Below the pieces are notes generated by a model. That model had not been told where the DNA came from, ran no database searches, and worked only from the letters and a program-made list of their open reading frames with translations. The position numbers and the translations under genes were made by a program. From Anditalea andensis (GTDB lineage: Bacteria > Bacteroidota > Bacteroidia > Cytophagales > Cyclobacteriaceae), in NCBI RefSeq assembly GCF_000714815.1, contig NZ_JMIH01000016.1, forward strand, positions 62,001 through 126,000: 64,000 nt of DNA. Direction: 5' to 3'. Of this stretch, positions 17,612-26,672 are shown piece by piece (position 1 is the stretch's first letter; the number at the start of each line of letters is the position of its first letter).

Positions 17612-20596
17612 TTAATTGATTGCCGCTAGTTTTTTCCTAGCTTCATTTTTGATTTCCTCGTTGGCAGATCTTTCTACTACAGATTCTAAAGTAGCTTTGG
17701 CCTGGAATTTTTCACCCATTTTCAGGTAATTGTCAGCCAGTAAGAGAAAACTCCTTCCGTACCAGTAATCATACGCACCAAATGGTGAAGAGAAATCGAA
17801 AATCGTTTCATTGGACTGTGTAAAATTACCCCTCTCATGAAAACTCAAAGCTAAGAGATAAAGGGCTTCTGCACCCTGCGCGTTTCTGGCTTCATTTACC
17901 AGTTCCATCAGCATGTCATCAGACCTGGTTTTATCCCCTTTCTTTTTAAAAGACTTTGCTTTTAAAAGTTTGGCCAGACTGGTGGCTTCAGCAGTCACAT
18001 TACCTAAAGAAATCACCCTGTCTGCATAATGATTGGCAGAATCATATTTTTCTGTTTCATAGTAGGAAGACATTAGCCGTCTGAAAGCTTCATATTCCTC
18101 TATTTTATTTCGTGCATTCTTAGCAGATGTAATAAGATAAGGGATAGCTCTTTGGTAATTATTTCTGTCAAATTCGATTTCACCTATCTTTTGGATAGCG
18201 CGTACTTTCTGAACAGAGGTGGCTGATTTTTCTAAATCGTAGAAAGTCCGCAAAGCACTGTCTCTGTCCCCGAGTCTTAAATAAGCGTCCCCTATAAAGT
18301 ATTTAGCTTCACCGCTTTGAGCACTTGTGGGATAATTTCTCAAATAATCTTCAAATGCTCTTATAGATTCTTTGAAGGATTGGCTGAAAAAGAGATTTTT
18401 AGCGGCCTCAAATTCTACGTTTTGTAGACTTTTATTATCAGGATTGGAAGCCCTGTATTTTCCGAGCTGCTGCGAAAACTCACCTGATCTGCCCTGAAGA
18501 GCCAGTGCTTCCTGCAGACCAACTAAAGCAGCATCCGCATTAGCAGAATTTGGGTAGGTGTCCAATATCTTCTTATAATCATTTATGGTATTGTCGTAAT
18601 TTTTCAGGGAATAATTAGCCACCGCCCGTCCTTCTAGTGCATATGGGATGAAAGGACTGTTTGGCCTGGTATTTATCAGACGGGTAAAACCTTCTACCGC
18701 ATCGTTGTACCTCGTTTCTTCCATGTTGATCTGAGCTTTCTGAAAGATAGCATCATCCAAATGATTACTGTTGGCATACCTTTCGATTACCTGATTTAGC
18801 TCTCTGATTGCTTCTGCATTTCTGTTTTGAAAGTTCAATACCACTCCTGACCTGAAATGGGCATAATCACTATAGCGACTGCGCTCCTGTATAGCCCGCT
18901 GATAGGTAGACTGGGCATCAGCCTGCTTTTTTTGTACATAATAGGTATCACCTAGACGTACCAGGGCATCTTCATAGTTCTCCCTTTCTGCATTTTGGTT
19001 AACTTTATCTACAAAACTTCTAAACTGGCGCTCGGCTTTGTCATATTGCTGGGTATTAAAATAAGCATATCCAAGTCCGTAATGTGTCTTTACCAATGCT
19101 GGATCACTGCCTCTGGCGCTGGACACTACCGCTTCATATGCTTTGATAGCTTCCGGTAGTTTGTTCTGAGCAGCATAGGACTCCCCTTTCCAAAAATCAG
19201 CTTGGTGAACCAGTTCTCTATCCATAGGATAACTCTGAGATTTGGTAAAATAATTAATGGCCGGATTAAATTTAGAATCATTATAATAAGTGATTCCTTG
19301 ATAATAAGCTACTTTTTGATAGGCACTTTTTATTCTATCAGATTTTCTAGGCAGCTTTTCTATATGCTCAATAGCCCTCAAATAGTTATTTGTATTGACT
19401 AAAGCATCACTCAGCAGCTCTTCTACTTCTCTCACATGAGAACCTCTTGGGTAATTGTCCAAATAATTGTCAAGTGCCATTACAGCATCCTGAAATACCC
19501 CTCTTTCCAAGCTTACTTTTGCATAATTGAATAGGGCTTCTTCCTTTATCCTGTCATCATGGTCACTCTTATAAGCTGCACTGAAACTGTTTACTGCGAA
19601 CTGAGGGTTATTAACCTTTAAATATGAATGTCCCAAATAATAACTGGATACCTGACCCAATCTATCATTTTCAAGGGCTACCTCTTTAAAATAATTTGTA
19701 GCTTTATCATAATTGGTCACTTCAAATTGTGCTACGCCTGCTTTATATTTTTGATCCCGACTCATAGTGCCCTTTCGGGCAGCTGAAAAAGCATCATAAA
19801 ACCGGGCTGCTTCGGGAAAATTCCTTTTTTCAAAATATGCTTCAGCCAGTAAAAGATATATCTCTTCCTTACGGTCCAGGGTTCCTCGTGTCTCTACTAT
19901 AGGGCCTGCATATGCTATTAATTCAGCATAATAACCCTGGCGGTAATACAAGCTAGAAAGCATATAAGGTACTTTATCAGCATAAAACCTGGTTTTATCA
20001 GCTTCTCTAAAGTCCGCTATGGCTTTATCAAAATTCCCGGTTTCCATAGCCACATACCCTGAATAATAATAGGCGTCAGGGGTATAATCACTACGCATGC
20101 GTTTTACCTGTTCAAAATAGGAACTGGCATTTTTATAATCCTTAAGCTGAAAGAAAGAATATCCAGTTTTAAAAAGGATATCTGCCAGCTGTTCATCATC
20201 TACCTGCCCTCTGTTTACCCTGTTAAAACTGGTAATAGCTGATCTATAGTCCCTATTTTCAAAATGGTAGTTTCCTAAAACATACCCCGCTTCATTTGCC
20301 ATGGGATGATCCGGATTTCTACCTGTGAAATCAATAAGTCTGCTGGGACCGTCTGGATTGTCAAGTTTTAAAGCGGATACAGCATGATAAAATTCAGATT
20401 CCACCTGCTGGTTGTCAGCCAGTAGTCTGCTTTTTAAATGCTCAAAATGAAATTTGGAAGCGCTAAATTGGTTTTTATGGAAAAGCTCTAGTCCGTCATC
20501 AAACTTTTTATCTATGCTATTCTGATATAAGGTTGACTGGGCATTAGCCTGGTACATGGATATGCAGGCTAACAGTATCAGTGAAGATTTCTTCAT
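17612..20596 (-). CDS. Large secreted TPR protein
   Basis: 994 residues. A signal peptide (1-19, ending 'ANAQ') is followed by about 25 consecutive TPR-like helical pairs along the entire length, e.g. 'DAYYYSGYVAMETGNFDKAIADFREA' (about 175-200) and 'AKYFIGDAYLRLGDRDSALRTFYDLE' (about 758-783). It looks like a greatly enlarged YbgF/CpoB-type periplasmic scaffold. In proteobacteria a TPR protein of that kind is encoded with Tol-Pal; here the neighbours are a barrel, a SPOR protein and an ExbBD-TonB motor. No enzymatic motif is seen. Confidence 0.88.
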   Translation of the reverse strand: MKKSSLILLACISMYQANAQSTLYQNSIDKKFDDGLELFHKNQFSASKFHFEHLKSRLLADNQQVESEFYHAVSALKLDNPDGPSRLIDFTGRNPDHPMANEAGYVLGNYHFENRDYRSAITSFNRVNRGQVDDEQLADILFKTGYSFFQLKDYKNASSYFEQVKRMRSDYTPDAYYYSGYVAMETGNFDKAIADFREADKTRFYADKVPYMLSSLYYRQGYYAELIAYAGPIVETRGTLDRKEEIYLLLAEAYFEKRNFPEAARFYDAFSAARKGTMSRDQKYKAGVAQFEVTNYDKATNYFKEVALENDRLGQVSSYYLGHSYLKVNNPQFAVNSFSAAYKSDHDDRIKEEALFNYAKVSLERGVFQDAVMALDNYLDNYPRGSHVREVEELLSDALVNTNNYLRAIEHIEKLPRKSDRIKSAYQKVAYYQGITYYNDSKFNPAINYFTKSQSYPMDRELVHQADFWKGESYAAQNKLPEAIKAYEAVVSSARGSDPALVKTHYGLGYAYFNTQQYDKAERQFRSFVDKVNQNAERENYEDALVRLGDTYYVQKKQADAQSTYQRAIQERSRYSDYAHFRSGVVLNFQNRNAEAIRELNQVIERYANSNHLDDAIFQKAQINMEETRYNDAVEGFTRLINTRPNSPFIPYALEGRAVANYSLKNYDNTINDYKKILDTYPNSANADAALVGLQEALALQGRSGEFSQQLGKYRASNPDNKSLQNVEFEAAKNLFFSQSFKESIRAFEDYLRNYPTSAQSGEAKYFIGDAYLRLGDRDSALRTFYDLEKSATSVQKVRAIQKIGEIEFDRNNYQRAIPYLITSAKNARNKIEEYEAFRRLMSSYYETEKYDSANHYADRVISLGNVTAEATSLAKLLKAKSFKKKGDKTRSDDMLMELVNEARNAQGAEALYLLALSFHERGNFTQSNETIFDFSSPFGAYDYWYGRSFLLLADNYLKMGEKFQAKATLESVVERSANEEIKNEARKKLAAIN

Positions 20597-20623
20597 TCTA
20601 ATATTAAACAGAAATTTATGTTT

Positions 20624-21646
20624 TTAATGGGTGATTTTAAATACCAGTTCTTTCAGGATTTCAGCATCCTCCATTCCGCCGGTATCGATGCCTTTAGAAC
20701 GAAGATCTGCCTCTTTTAGATATCCCACGTTATCAATAACCTTGCCTAAGGGATAATTTTTGGCAGCGATGATATACTCTTTGACAAAGTAGGGGTTTAC
20801 TTTAAGTTTAGATGCCAATACTGAATCAGGTTCTCCTTTATTTCCATGTACCATCAGTATTCTGCTAAAATGTAAATATAATAAAGCAATGATGGGTATA
20901 AGTGGATTGTTTTTTGGATTTTGGGCAAAGTGATTGATAATGGTATTAGCTTTAAGTATGTCTCTGAAACTAATGGCCTTGGTCAATTCAAAATTATTAT
21001 ATTCTTTATTGATTCCTATAAACTGCTGAATATGCTGGGTGGTGATTTCTACTGGCTCAGAGAAGTTGATCAGCATCTTATCTACTTCATTGGTCAGGAC
21101 CTCGAGGTTATTTCCGATGGATTCAGCTATTACCTGAGCCGCCTTTACATTAATGCCAAAGCCTTTTGATTTTAAATAATCCGTAATCCATGGAGATAAT
21201 TTATATTCCGGCACCTTGTCAGATTTTACCAATATAGCTTTCTTATCCAGTTCTTTTGCCAGTGGTTTGCGCCCATCCAAAGTTTTGTACTTATGAGAAA
21301 AAACCAGAATGGTACTAGGCAGTGGATTTTGGATGTAAGCACTTAGTAAGCTGTCACCAGCTTCTTTTCCAAGGTCTGGAATTGCCTGGGCTTCTTTTAC
21401 TATAACCAGCTGTCTGTCCGCCATCATGGGAAACCGTTTGGCATTTGTCAGTACGGCACTCATAGAAGCATCTTTTCCATACATCATTACCTGGTTAAAC
21501 CCCTTTTCATGATCAGGAATGGCATTCTTTTCTATGAAATCTACTATCTGATCTATAAAAAAAGGCTCTTCCCCCTGTAGGAAATATACAGGTGCATATT
21601 TACCAGCCTTTAAATCTTTTAATACTTCATCGGGTCTAGTGGGCAT
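20624..21646 (-). CDS. holA: DNA polymerase III subunit delta
   Basis: 340 residues. Delta opens the sliding clamp as part of the clamp-loader complex. Typical features are 'YFLQGEEPFFIDQIVDFI' near the N-terminus (about 20-37), 'RFPMMADRQLVIVKEA' (about 67-82), the 'LLSAYIQNP..STILVFSHKYKTLDGRK' strand region, and a helical C-terminal domain. It is 28 bp upstream of the large TPR gene and may head that transcript. Confidence 0.93.
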   Translation of the reverse strand: MPTRPDEVLKDLKAGKYAPVYFLQGEEPFFIDQIVDFIEKNAIPDHEKGFNQVMMYGKDASMSAVLTNAKRFPMMADRQLVIVKEAQAIPDLGKEAGDSLLSAYIQNPLPSTILVFSHKYKTLDGRKPLAKELDKKAILVKSDKVPEYKLSPWITDYLKSKGFGINVKAAQVIAESIGNNLEVLTNEVDKMLINFSEPVEITTQHIQQFIGINKEYNNFELTKAISFRDILKANTIINHFAQNPKNNPLIPIIALLYLHFSRILMVHGNKGEPDSVLASKLKVNPYFVKEYIIAAKNYPLGKVIDNVGYLKEADLRSKGIDTGGMEDAEILKELVFKITH

Positions 21647-21663
21647 GGAATCAAATTTGTCCC

Positions 21664-21671
21664 CAAATATA
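21664..21671 (-). promoter_or_regulatory. Putative -7 box for holA
   Basis: In minus sense TATATTTG matches TAnnTTTG and lies 17 bp before the holA ATG. No clear upstream TTG element is seen. Confidence 0.35.
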
Positions 21672-21738
21672 TAAATTTTAATGTTTAATAAAATTTATAT
21701 TCCTGATGGTAAATAACAATTTTAAACTTTACAGGGCT

Positions 21739-21746
21739 TATTTTTG
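21739..21746 (+). promoter_or_regulatory. Putative -7 box for the TPR gene at 21773
   Basis: TATTTTTG matches TAnnTTTG, 26 bp before the GTG start. The upstream element is weak. With the holA box it forms a divergent promoter region of about 125 bp. Confidence 0.35.
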
Positions 21747-21772
21747 TATTATTAACAAACCTACAATTTGTT

Positions 21773-22453
21773 GTGAACGATTTCGATAAAGCAATTATAT
21801 ATTATAAGGAAGGCAAGTTCCAGGAAGCCTTGGATATTCTCAATAATCTTTTGGCCAATAAGCCTACAGAAACAGACTTTTTATTGTATAGGGGAAGGAT
21901 ATTATCCAGACTCGGCCGTTTAGAAGAAGCATTAACGGATTTTGATGCATTGATAAATATCGATGCGCAGAATACTAACTTTATTAGTGACAGGGCTGTG
22001 GTGTTACATTTATTGAAAAAAAACGATGAAGCCCTTCGCGCATTTGATTACGCTATAGAATTGGATGGGTCAAACCCGTATCGGTATTCAAGCCGGGCAT
22101 ATTTCAAAGACCGAATTGGAGATTTAGAAGGGGCTATTGCAGATTATGAAAGAGCAGTGTCGATAGATCCTGAAGATGCTGTCTCCTATAATAATAAGGG
22201 CATTGTCGAAGAAAAGCTTGGATATAAAAACCGTGCGCAGGAAAGCTTACGTAAAGCTGATGAACTAGCAGGTTATGAACCTCGTAAAGAGAAACTTCCA
22301 GCAATAGATAAAGAACCCATGATACCCCAAGAAGAAATCAATGATACGCCTCTTACAGTTACATCTTATTTTGAAACCTTGAAAAATGTATTCACTGATA
22401 AAGCTACTCGTAGGGAATTTATGGACTTTGTGTTCAAAAGGAAGCGTCATTAA
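21773..22453 (+). CDS. Cytoplasmic TPR protein
   Basis: 226 residues starting with GTG. There is no signal peptide. Four tandem TPR units are visible from residue 3 to about 165: 'DKAIIYYKEGKFQEALDIL', 'EALTDFDALINIDAQN', 'EALRAFDYAIELDGSNPYRYSSRAYF' and 'DLEGAIADYERAVSIDPEDAVSYNNKG'. A charged C-terminal tail follows, containing 'EFMDFVFKRKRH'. It is likely a protein-binding adaptor. It converges with the Usp gene (4 bp between stops), and no terminator separates them. Confidence 0.8.
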   Translation: MNDFDKAIIYYKEGKFQEALDILNNLLANKPTETDFLLYRGRILSRLGRLEEALTDFDALINIDAQNTNFISDRAVVLHLLKKNDEALRAFDYAIELDGSNPYRYSSRAYFKDRIGDLEGAIADYERAVSIDPEDAVSYNNKGIVEEKLGYKNRAQESLRKADELAGYEPRKEKLPAIDKEPMIPQEEINDTPLTVTSYFETLKNVFTDKATRREFMDFVFKRKRH

Positions 22454-22457
22454 TCAT

Positions 22458-23297
22458 CTATATAGATTTTATTATAAATAATGGTTTATTAATGAAATAA
22501 GACATTTTCTTGGATAAATTATTGGTAAAGAGTTGGTCGAACCAGCTCTTTTTTTTGCTCAAAGTAATCAGCATATCACCTTTAGATGTAATCAGATAAT
22601 TTTCCAGACCTAATCCTGGATCATCTCTGTATGATTTCAGTATAAAGTTCACTTTGTCATAATTTATGAATGGAGTGATTTCTGTAACCATGGTATGATG
22701 CAGGGCTCTATCTATAGATTTCTTTTTTGTCCCTACATGTACAATGTCTATTTCACTGTCATAAAAGTTTGCCATTTTTACCACTTTTTGAATGGCTTGC
22801 TTATCTTCTTCCATATAATTTGTGGCATAGACATATTTTTTTATTGGCTTAAAAAATACTTTTCTTGGAATGACCATTACATCAATATTTGATTTAGAAA
22901 CTACTTTACTGGTCCGTGTTCCTATATAGTTTTTCTTGAAATCGTTTACACCTTCCGTACCCATGATGATGAGGTCAATATGGTTTGCCTCAGCATAATC
23001 CAATATGGTACTGCTAGTTTTTCCCTCAATGATAATACCATCACAAGATTGCAGTCCCTTAGGAATACTCTCTGTTTTGACTTCTTCAACTAAACTGTCA
23101 AGTTTTTTTTGCGCAAATGTCAATAGGTCTATAGATACCTGATTTCTGGAAAACAGCTTCTGGTAATCTTCTGGATTAGGTACATGGAATAATGTCAGCT
23201 TAGCGTTAAACTTTTCTCCTAATTTAGCAGCGTACTCTATTGCATTTAACGAGCATTCCGAAAAATCAGTAGGGCATAAAATTTTAAAAGTACTCAT
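22458..23297 (-). CDS. Universal stress protein, two Usp domains
   Basis: 279 residues. The first domain (1-147) starts 'KILCPTDFSECSLNAIEYAAKLG' and contains 'DLIIMGTEG' and a nucleotide-loop-like 'IGTRTSKVVSKSNIDVMVIPR'. The second (about 150-279) is more divergent and lacks a clear G-x2-G-x9-G loop. Usp proteins act in the cytoplasm under starvation or redox stress. It lies 14 bp after the dehydrogenase gene and may belong to the same transcript. A second double-Usp gene is at 25.8 kb. Confidence 0.88.
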   Translation of the reverse strand: MSTFKILCPTDFSECSLNAIEYAAKLGEKFNAKLTLFHVPNPEDYQKLFSRNQVSIDLLTFAQKKLDSLVEEVKTESIPKGLQSCDGIIIEGKTSSTILDYAEANHIDLIIMGTEGVNDFKKNYIGTRTSKVVSKSNIDVMVIPRKVFFKPIKKYVYATNYMEEDKQAIQKVVKMANFYDSEIDIVHVGTKKKSIDRALHHTMVTEITPFINYDKVNFILKSYRDDPGLGLENYLITSKGDMLITLSKKKSWFDQLFTNNLSKKMSYFINKPLFIIKSI

Positions 23298-23311
23298 AAA
23301 TGTATTTTATA

Positions 23312-24232
23312 TTAATATCCTTTATTTCTGTCAATTATATTGTTGAGAGGTTTATTGGCCAAAAAGCGGCTGCAGTTTTCTGCTATTTGAGGGGCAGCCG
23401 CTTCTGGGTTAGTCACGCTGGCTATATGGGGGGTCATCATAATAGCGGGATGTTCCCAAAAAGGATGCGTTTCAGGTAGTGGTTCTTTTCTGTATACATC
23501 GAGTAACGCCCCCGATATCTTACCGCTAACCAACGCTTCCATTAAGTCTTCTTCTACAAGGTGTTTGCCCCTGGCGACATTTATGATATATGTCCCTGTC
23601 TGGCATTGCTCAAAAAATTTATTGTCCATTATGCCTTCCGTCTTCGGCGTAAGTGGCAATAGACATACCACTACATTTACTTGCCTCAGAAAATCAGCCA
23701 ATTGATCCCCATAATAGTATGGATAGGGTATGGACGCTTTTTTACTATAGCCATAGCCAGCCACTCTGAAGCCCATATATTTTAACTTATCCAGGACATC
23801 TCCTCCTAGTTCACCTACGCCCATTACACCGATTTTTACATCAACTTCAGGCATAGTCATATCCCAGTTTTTATTTTTTTTATTGTCTGCAAAATGGTTT
23901 AACCTTCTATGGTGATTCAGTATGCCCATGATTACATAATTTGTCATGGAAAACGTAAGTTGGTCATCTTTGACCCTGGTAATAGGTATATCTGAGGAAA
24001 CATCCGGATCTTTCAATATATGGTCAACCCCTGCCCCCATAGAGCTTATAAATTTTAGGTTTTTAAAATCTTTAAGTATGCCAGAAGGATGTTGCCATAA
24101 CATGACCATTTCTATATCATCACGATGGGATATGTCCGGATATATTTCTACCTGGACCATTTGGTTATGCTGTTCTATGATTTTTTTCCAGACAGCCACA
24201 TTTCTGCCTGGAGCTATAATAGCTACTTTCAT
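23312..24232 (-). CDS. ghrA: D-2-hydroxyacid dehydrogenase, glyoxylate/hydroxypyruvate reductase A type
   Basis: 306 residues, the GhrA length. It should reduce glyoxylate or hydroxypyruvate with NAD(P)H. The NAD-binding motif is 'GVMGVGELGGDVLDKLKYMGFRVAGYGYS'; 'CLLPLTPKTEGIMDN' and 'INVARGKHLVEEDLMEAL' follow, and the catalytic histidine is in 'MMTPHIASVTNP'. The short N-terminal domain with 'WQHPSGILKDFKNLKFISSMGAGVDH' is typical of the GhrA subgroup. Its ATG overlaps the stop of the glycosylase gene (ATGA type), so translation is coupled. The substrate is not proven. Confidence 0.85.
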   Translation of the reverse strand: MKVAIIAPGRNVAVWKKIIEQHNQMVQVEIYPDISHRDDIEMVMLWQHPSGILKDFKNLKFISSMGAGVDHILKDPDVSSDIPITRVKDDQLTFSMTNYVIMGILNHHRRLNHFADNKKNKNWDMTMPEVDVKIGVMGVGELGGDVLDKLKYMGFRVAGYGYSKKASIPYPYYYGDQLADFLRQVNVVVCLLPLTPKTEGIMDNKFFEQCQTGTYIINVARGKHLVEEDLMEALVSGKISGALLDVYRKEPLPETHPFWEHPAIMMTPHIASVTNPEAAAPQIAENCSRFLANKPLNNIIDRNKGY

Positions 24233-24837
24233 TTTTTGCTGATATAAGAATTTCCTTTAATATAATATCTCCATGGCAAAAGAGCATCTTCTTCGGCATA
24301 ATCCACTCCTATCCGTGTAGTGGTCACTGTCTCAAAGTCCTCCCCTGTACCTACATCACCTATCCATATTGGAGAATTTTTTTCATAGAGTACGGTATCA
24401 TTTACTACTTTATCTATTCCCATAGCTTGAGCCAGTTTTCCGGGGCCATTGCATAGGGTTTTTGGATTGTCCATTTGTCTTCTTTGTTTCATTATGGGCA
24501 GTCCATCTATAGGTTCCAGTGATCGGATCAATACTGCATTTGGTTCCCCTTCTCCATGTGTCACTACATTGAACAGAAAATGAATCCCATAGCATAAATA
24601 GACATAACTTCGTCCCCCATCTTTAAACATCACTGAAGTTCTTTTTGTATTTCGATGGAGATATGCGTGACAAGCTTTATCTTTAGACCCATGATAAGCT
24701 TCTGTCTCCACTATTTTTCCAATTGTGATTTGATTATTTATATTTGTCACCAATATTTTACCCAATAAATTTTGCGAGATGGCTGTAACATCTCCATTTA
24801 AAAAGAAAGATTTAGGAAGTACTTTAATATGATGCAT
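24229..24837 (-). CDS. DNA-3-methyladenine glycosylase (AAG/MPG family)
   Basis: 202 residues. It removes alkylated purines in base excision repair. Family hallmarks are 'LLGKILV' near residue 25, 'IVETEAYHGSKDKACHAY' (about 42-59; the Glu is catalytic), 'GGRSYVYLCYGIHFLFNVVT' and 'CNGPGKLAQAMGID'. The length is normal. It is the first gene of a likely three-gene transcript with the dehydrogenase (4-bp overlap) and the Usp gene, divergent from the DUF2911 gene, with which it shares a 96-bp AT-rich spacer. Confidence 0.94.
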   Translation of the reverse strand: MHHIKVLPKSFFLNGDVTAISQNLLGKILVTNINNQITIGKIVETEAYHGSKDKACHAYLHRNTKRTSVMFKDGGRSYVYLCYGIHFLFNVVTHGEGEPNAVLIRSLEPIDGLPIMKQRRQMDNPKTLCNGPGKLAQAMGIDKVVNDTVLYEKNSPIWIGDVGTGEDFETVTTTRIGVDYAEEDALLPWRYYIKGNSYISKK

Positions 24838-24933
24838 TCAATTAAAAACTAGGCTTAAATTAAGAATAAATAGAATTATAAACAATATAACAATAGCTAA
24901 ATTAGTCAAAATTAATTTTAATAGAAAAATTTT

Positions 24934-25785
24934 ATGAAATCAAAATTATTTATTTGTGCATCAATAACCCTAATGATGTTAACAAACCTTTCTCTTGCTC
25001 AGCAGATCCAGATGCCCCAAGCAAGTCCCCAGGCCACCCTTGTGCAGAAGGTAGGGCTTACAGATGTGAAAGTGGAATACAGTAGACCGAGTACTAAAGA
25101 TAGAAAAATCTTTGGAGAACTGGTACCTTATGGGCAGGTATGGAGAACCGGAGCTAATGCAGCTACTATAGTGACATTTTCTACCGACGTAAAAGTGGAA
25201 GGCAAGGATGTGCCACAAGGAAGCTATGCTTTATATTCTATACCTGAAAAAAATGAATGGACTTTTATCCTCTCTAAAAACACTAAACTTTGGGGTGCTA
25301 CTGGTTATGATGCCGAGGAAGATCTTATTAGATTTCAGGTAAAGCCGGGCAAAACAGGCAGTAAATATGAAACGATGGAAATCTCCTTTGTAGATATGAC
25401 AGATACAGGTGCTTCCCTGAGTACCAAATGGGAAAATACCAGTGCCAAATTCAGAATAGAAACAGAAGTAGATCCTATTGTCATGAAGCAAATACAAGAT
25501 ATGGTTATAGACACAGAGGCTGATAATCCAGGACTATACTATCAGGCAGCAGATTATTATTTCAAAAATGGCAAAGATCTTAATCAGGCATTGGTATGGA
25601 TCAATAAATCAGTAGATGAAGATCCTAAATTCTGGACGATGCACCTTAAAGCTAAAATAGAAGAACGCCTCGGCAAAAAGAAAGAAGCGATCGCCAGCGC
25701 CAATAAATCAATGGAAATGGCACGTGAAGCAAAAAACATGGATTATGTAGGACTCAATGAAAGATTGATTAAGGCTATAAGATAA
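24934..25785 (+). CDS. Secreted DUF2911 protein with C-terminal TPR
   Basis: 283 residues. A signal peptide (1-22, ending 'SLAQ') is followed by a DUF2911 domain (about 28-185) recognisable by 'VKVEYSRPSTKDRKIFGELVPYG', 'VWRTGANAATIVTFS', 'GSYALYSIP' and 'WTFILSKN'. The last 90 residues form helical TPR-like units ('NPGLYYQAADYYFKNGKDLNQAL'). DUF2911 proteins are common in Bacteroidota and have no established role. It has its own promoter region and terminator. Confidence 0.88.
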   Translation: MKSKLFICASITLMMLTNLSLAQQIQMPQASPQATLVQKVGLTDVKVEYSRPSTKDRKIFGELVPYGQVWRTGANAATIVTFSTDVKVEGKDVPQGSYALYSIPEKNEWTFILSKNTKLWGATGYDAEEDLIRFQVKPGKTGSKYETMEISFVDMTDTGASLSTKWENTSAKFRIETEVDPIVMKQIQDMVIDTEADNPGLYYQAADYYFKNGKDLNQALVWINKSVDEDPKFWTMHLKAKIEERLGKKKEAIASANKSMEMAREAKNMDYVGLNERLIKAIR

Positions 25786-25813
25786 AATAAGGGAGCTAAA
25801 TTGCTCCCTTATT
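25786..25813. terminator. Bidirectional terminator between convergent genes
   Basis: A perfect 11-bp stem (25786-25796 with 25803-25813) with a 6-base loop, starting right after the DUF2911 stop and including the first bases of the convergent Usp stop codon (25812-25814). It has AT-rich tails in both directions. Confidence 0.85.
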
Positions 25814-26672
25814 ATTTCACTACCAAAATTGGATAGTTTTTACCATTTGAAATTAATTTTTCAGCTACACTTCCTATCAGCAATTCACTGTCACTGGTCT
25901 TTCCTTTTTGGCCAATAATGATCAAGTCTGCATTTACTTTTTCAATAAATCCATCAATCTGAACATTGATTTTTTCCTCATGATGGTTTAAAATAGTAAT
26001 ATCATTTAAAAAAGGATATTTGGTCTTTATTTTTTTGAAATTTGAACTTGCTTCTTTTACAAGTGTATCTTGGATTTTATTGCTATTTTGAATGAATGGA
26101 AAATATTGAATGCTTAACTTAAGGGTATGAACAGGGTATATATCACTGTTAGCCATATTCGAAAGCTTTTCTGCTATAGGTAACAATTTGTCTGTATAAG
26201 GCGAAAAATCTATAGGTACTACAATCTTTTTAAAATGTGGTTTAGCCGATTCAGGTAAGAATAGCGTGCTGCAGTTAGTCAGCCTAACTATTTTCCTGCT
26301 AAAAATACCAGAACCATTTTTATTGGATTTCAGTCCCAAAATGGCCAGATCGAATTTTTGACGGTCAAACCATTCTATCAGAGCTTCCAGATCATTTTCT
26401 GGTTGGATATATACCTTAATATTTTCATTTTTTCTGCCAAATGACTCTACAGCAGATGCTCTCACCTCTTCTTCAATCAACCCTGTGAGAGGTTGGCCCA
26501 AGGAGGGCATTAAATCAAGAATTTCCTGGGAAATACCTTCCATCTGTATGAAATGTATCAGATATAGCTCCTGAAAATCAAAAATATCATCCAGTCTTTT
26601 TATATAGTCCAGCATCAATGTATCCATCTCTGAAAGATCCACAAAGAGCGCAATTTTCTTTAGCTTATTCAT
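25812..26672 (-). CDS. Universal stress protein, two Usp domains, coupled to a BCCT transporter
   Basis: 286 residues. The N-terminal domain (1-140) is divergent, but the second (about 147-286) is canonical: 'KIVVPIDFSPYTDKLLPIAEKLS', 'ADLIIIGQKG' and the phosphate-binding 'GSVAEKLISNGKNYPILVVK', which suggests ATP binding. Its start codon lies inside the end of the BCCT gene (8-bp overlap), so the two are translated together. Stress proteins fused or linked to transporters often sense energy state; a regulatory role on the transporter is inference. Confidence 0.88.
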   Translation of the reverse strand: MNKLKKIALFVDLSEMDTLMLDYIKRLDDIFDFQELYLIHFIQMEGISQEILDLMPSLGQPLTGLIEEEVRASAVESFGRKNENIKVYIQPENDLEALIEWFDRQKFDLAILGLKSNKNGSGIFSRKIVRLTNCSTLFLPESAKPHFKKIVVPIDFSPYTDKLLPIAEKLSNMANSDIYPVHTLKLSIQYFPFIQNSNKIQDTLVKEASSNFKKIKTKYPFLNDITILNHHEEKINVQIDGFIEKVNADLIIIGQKGKTSDSELLIGSVAEKLISNGKNYPILVVK

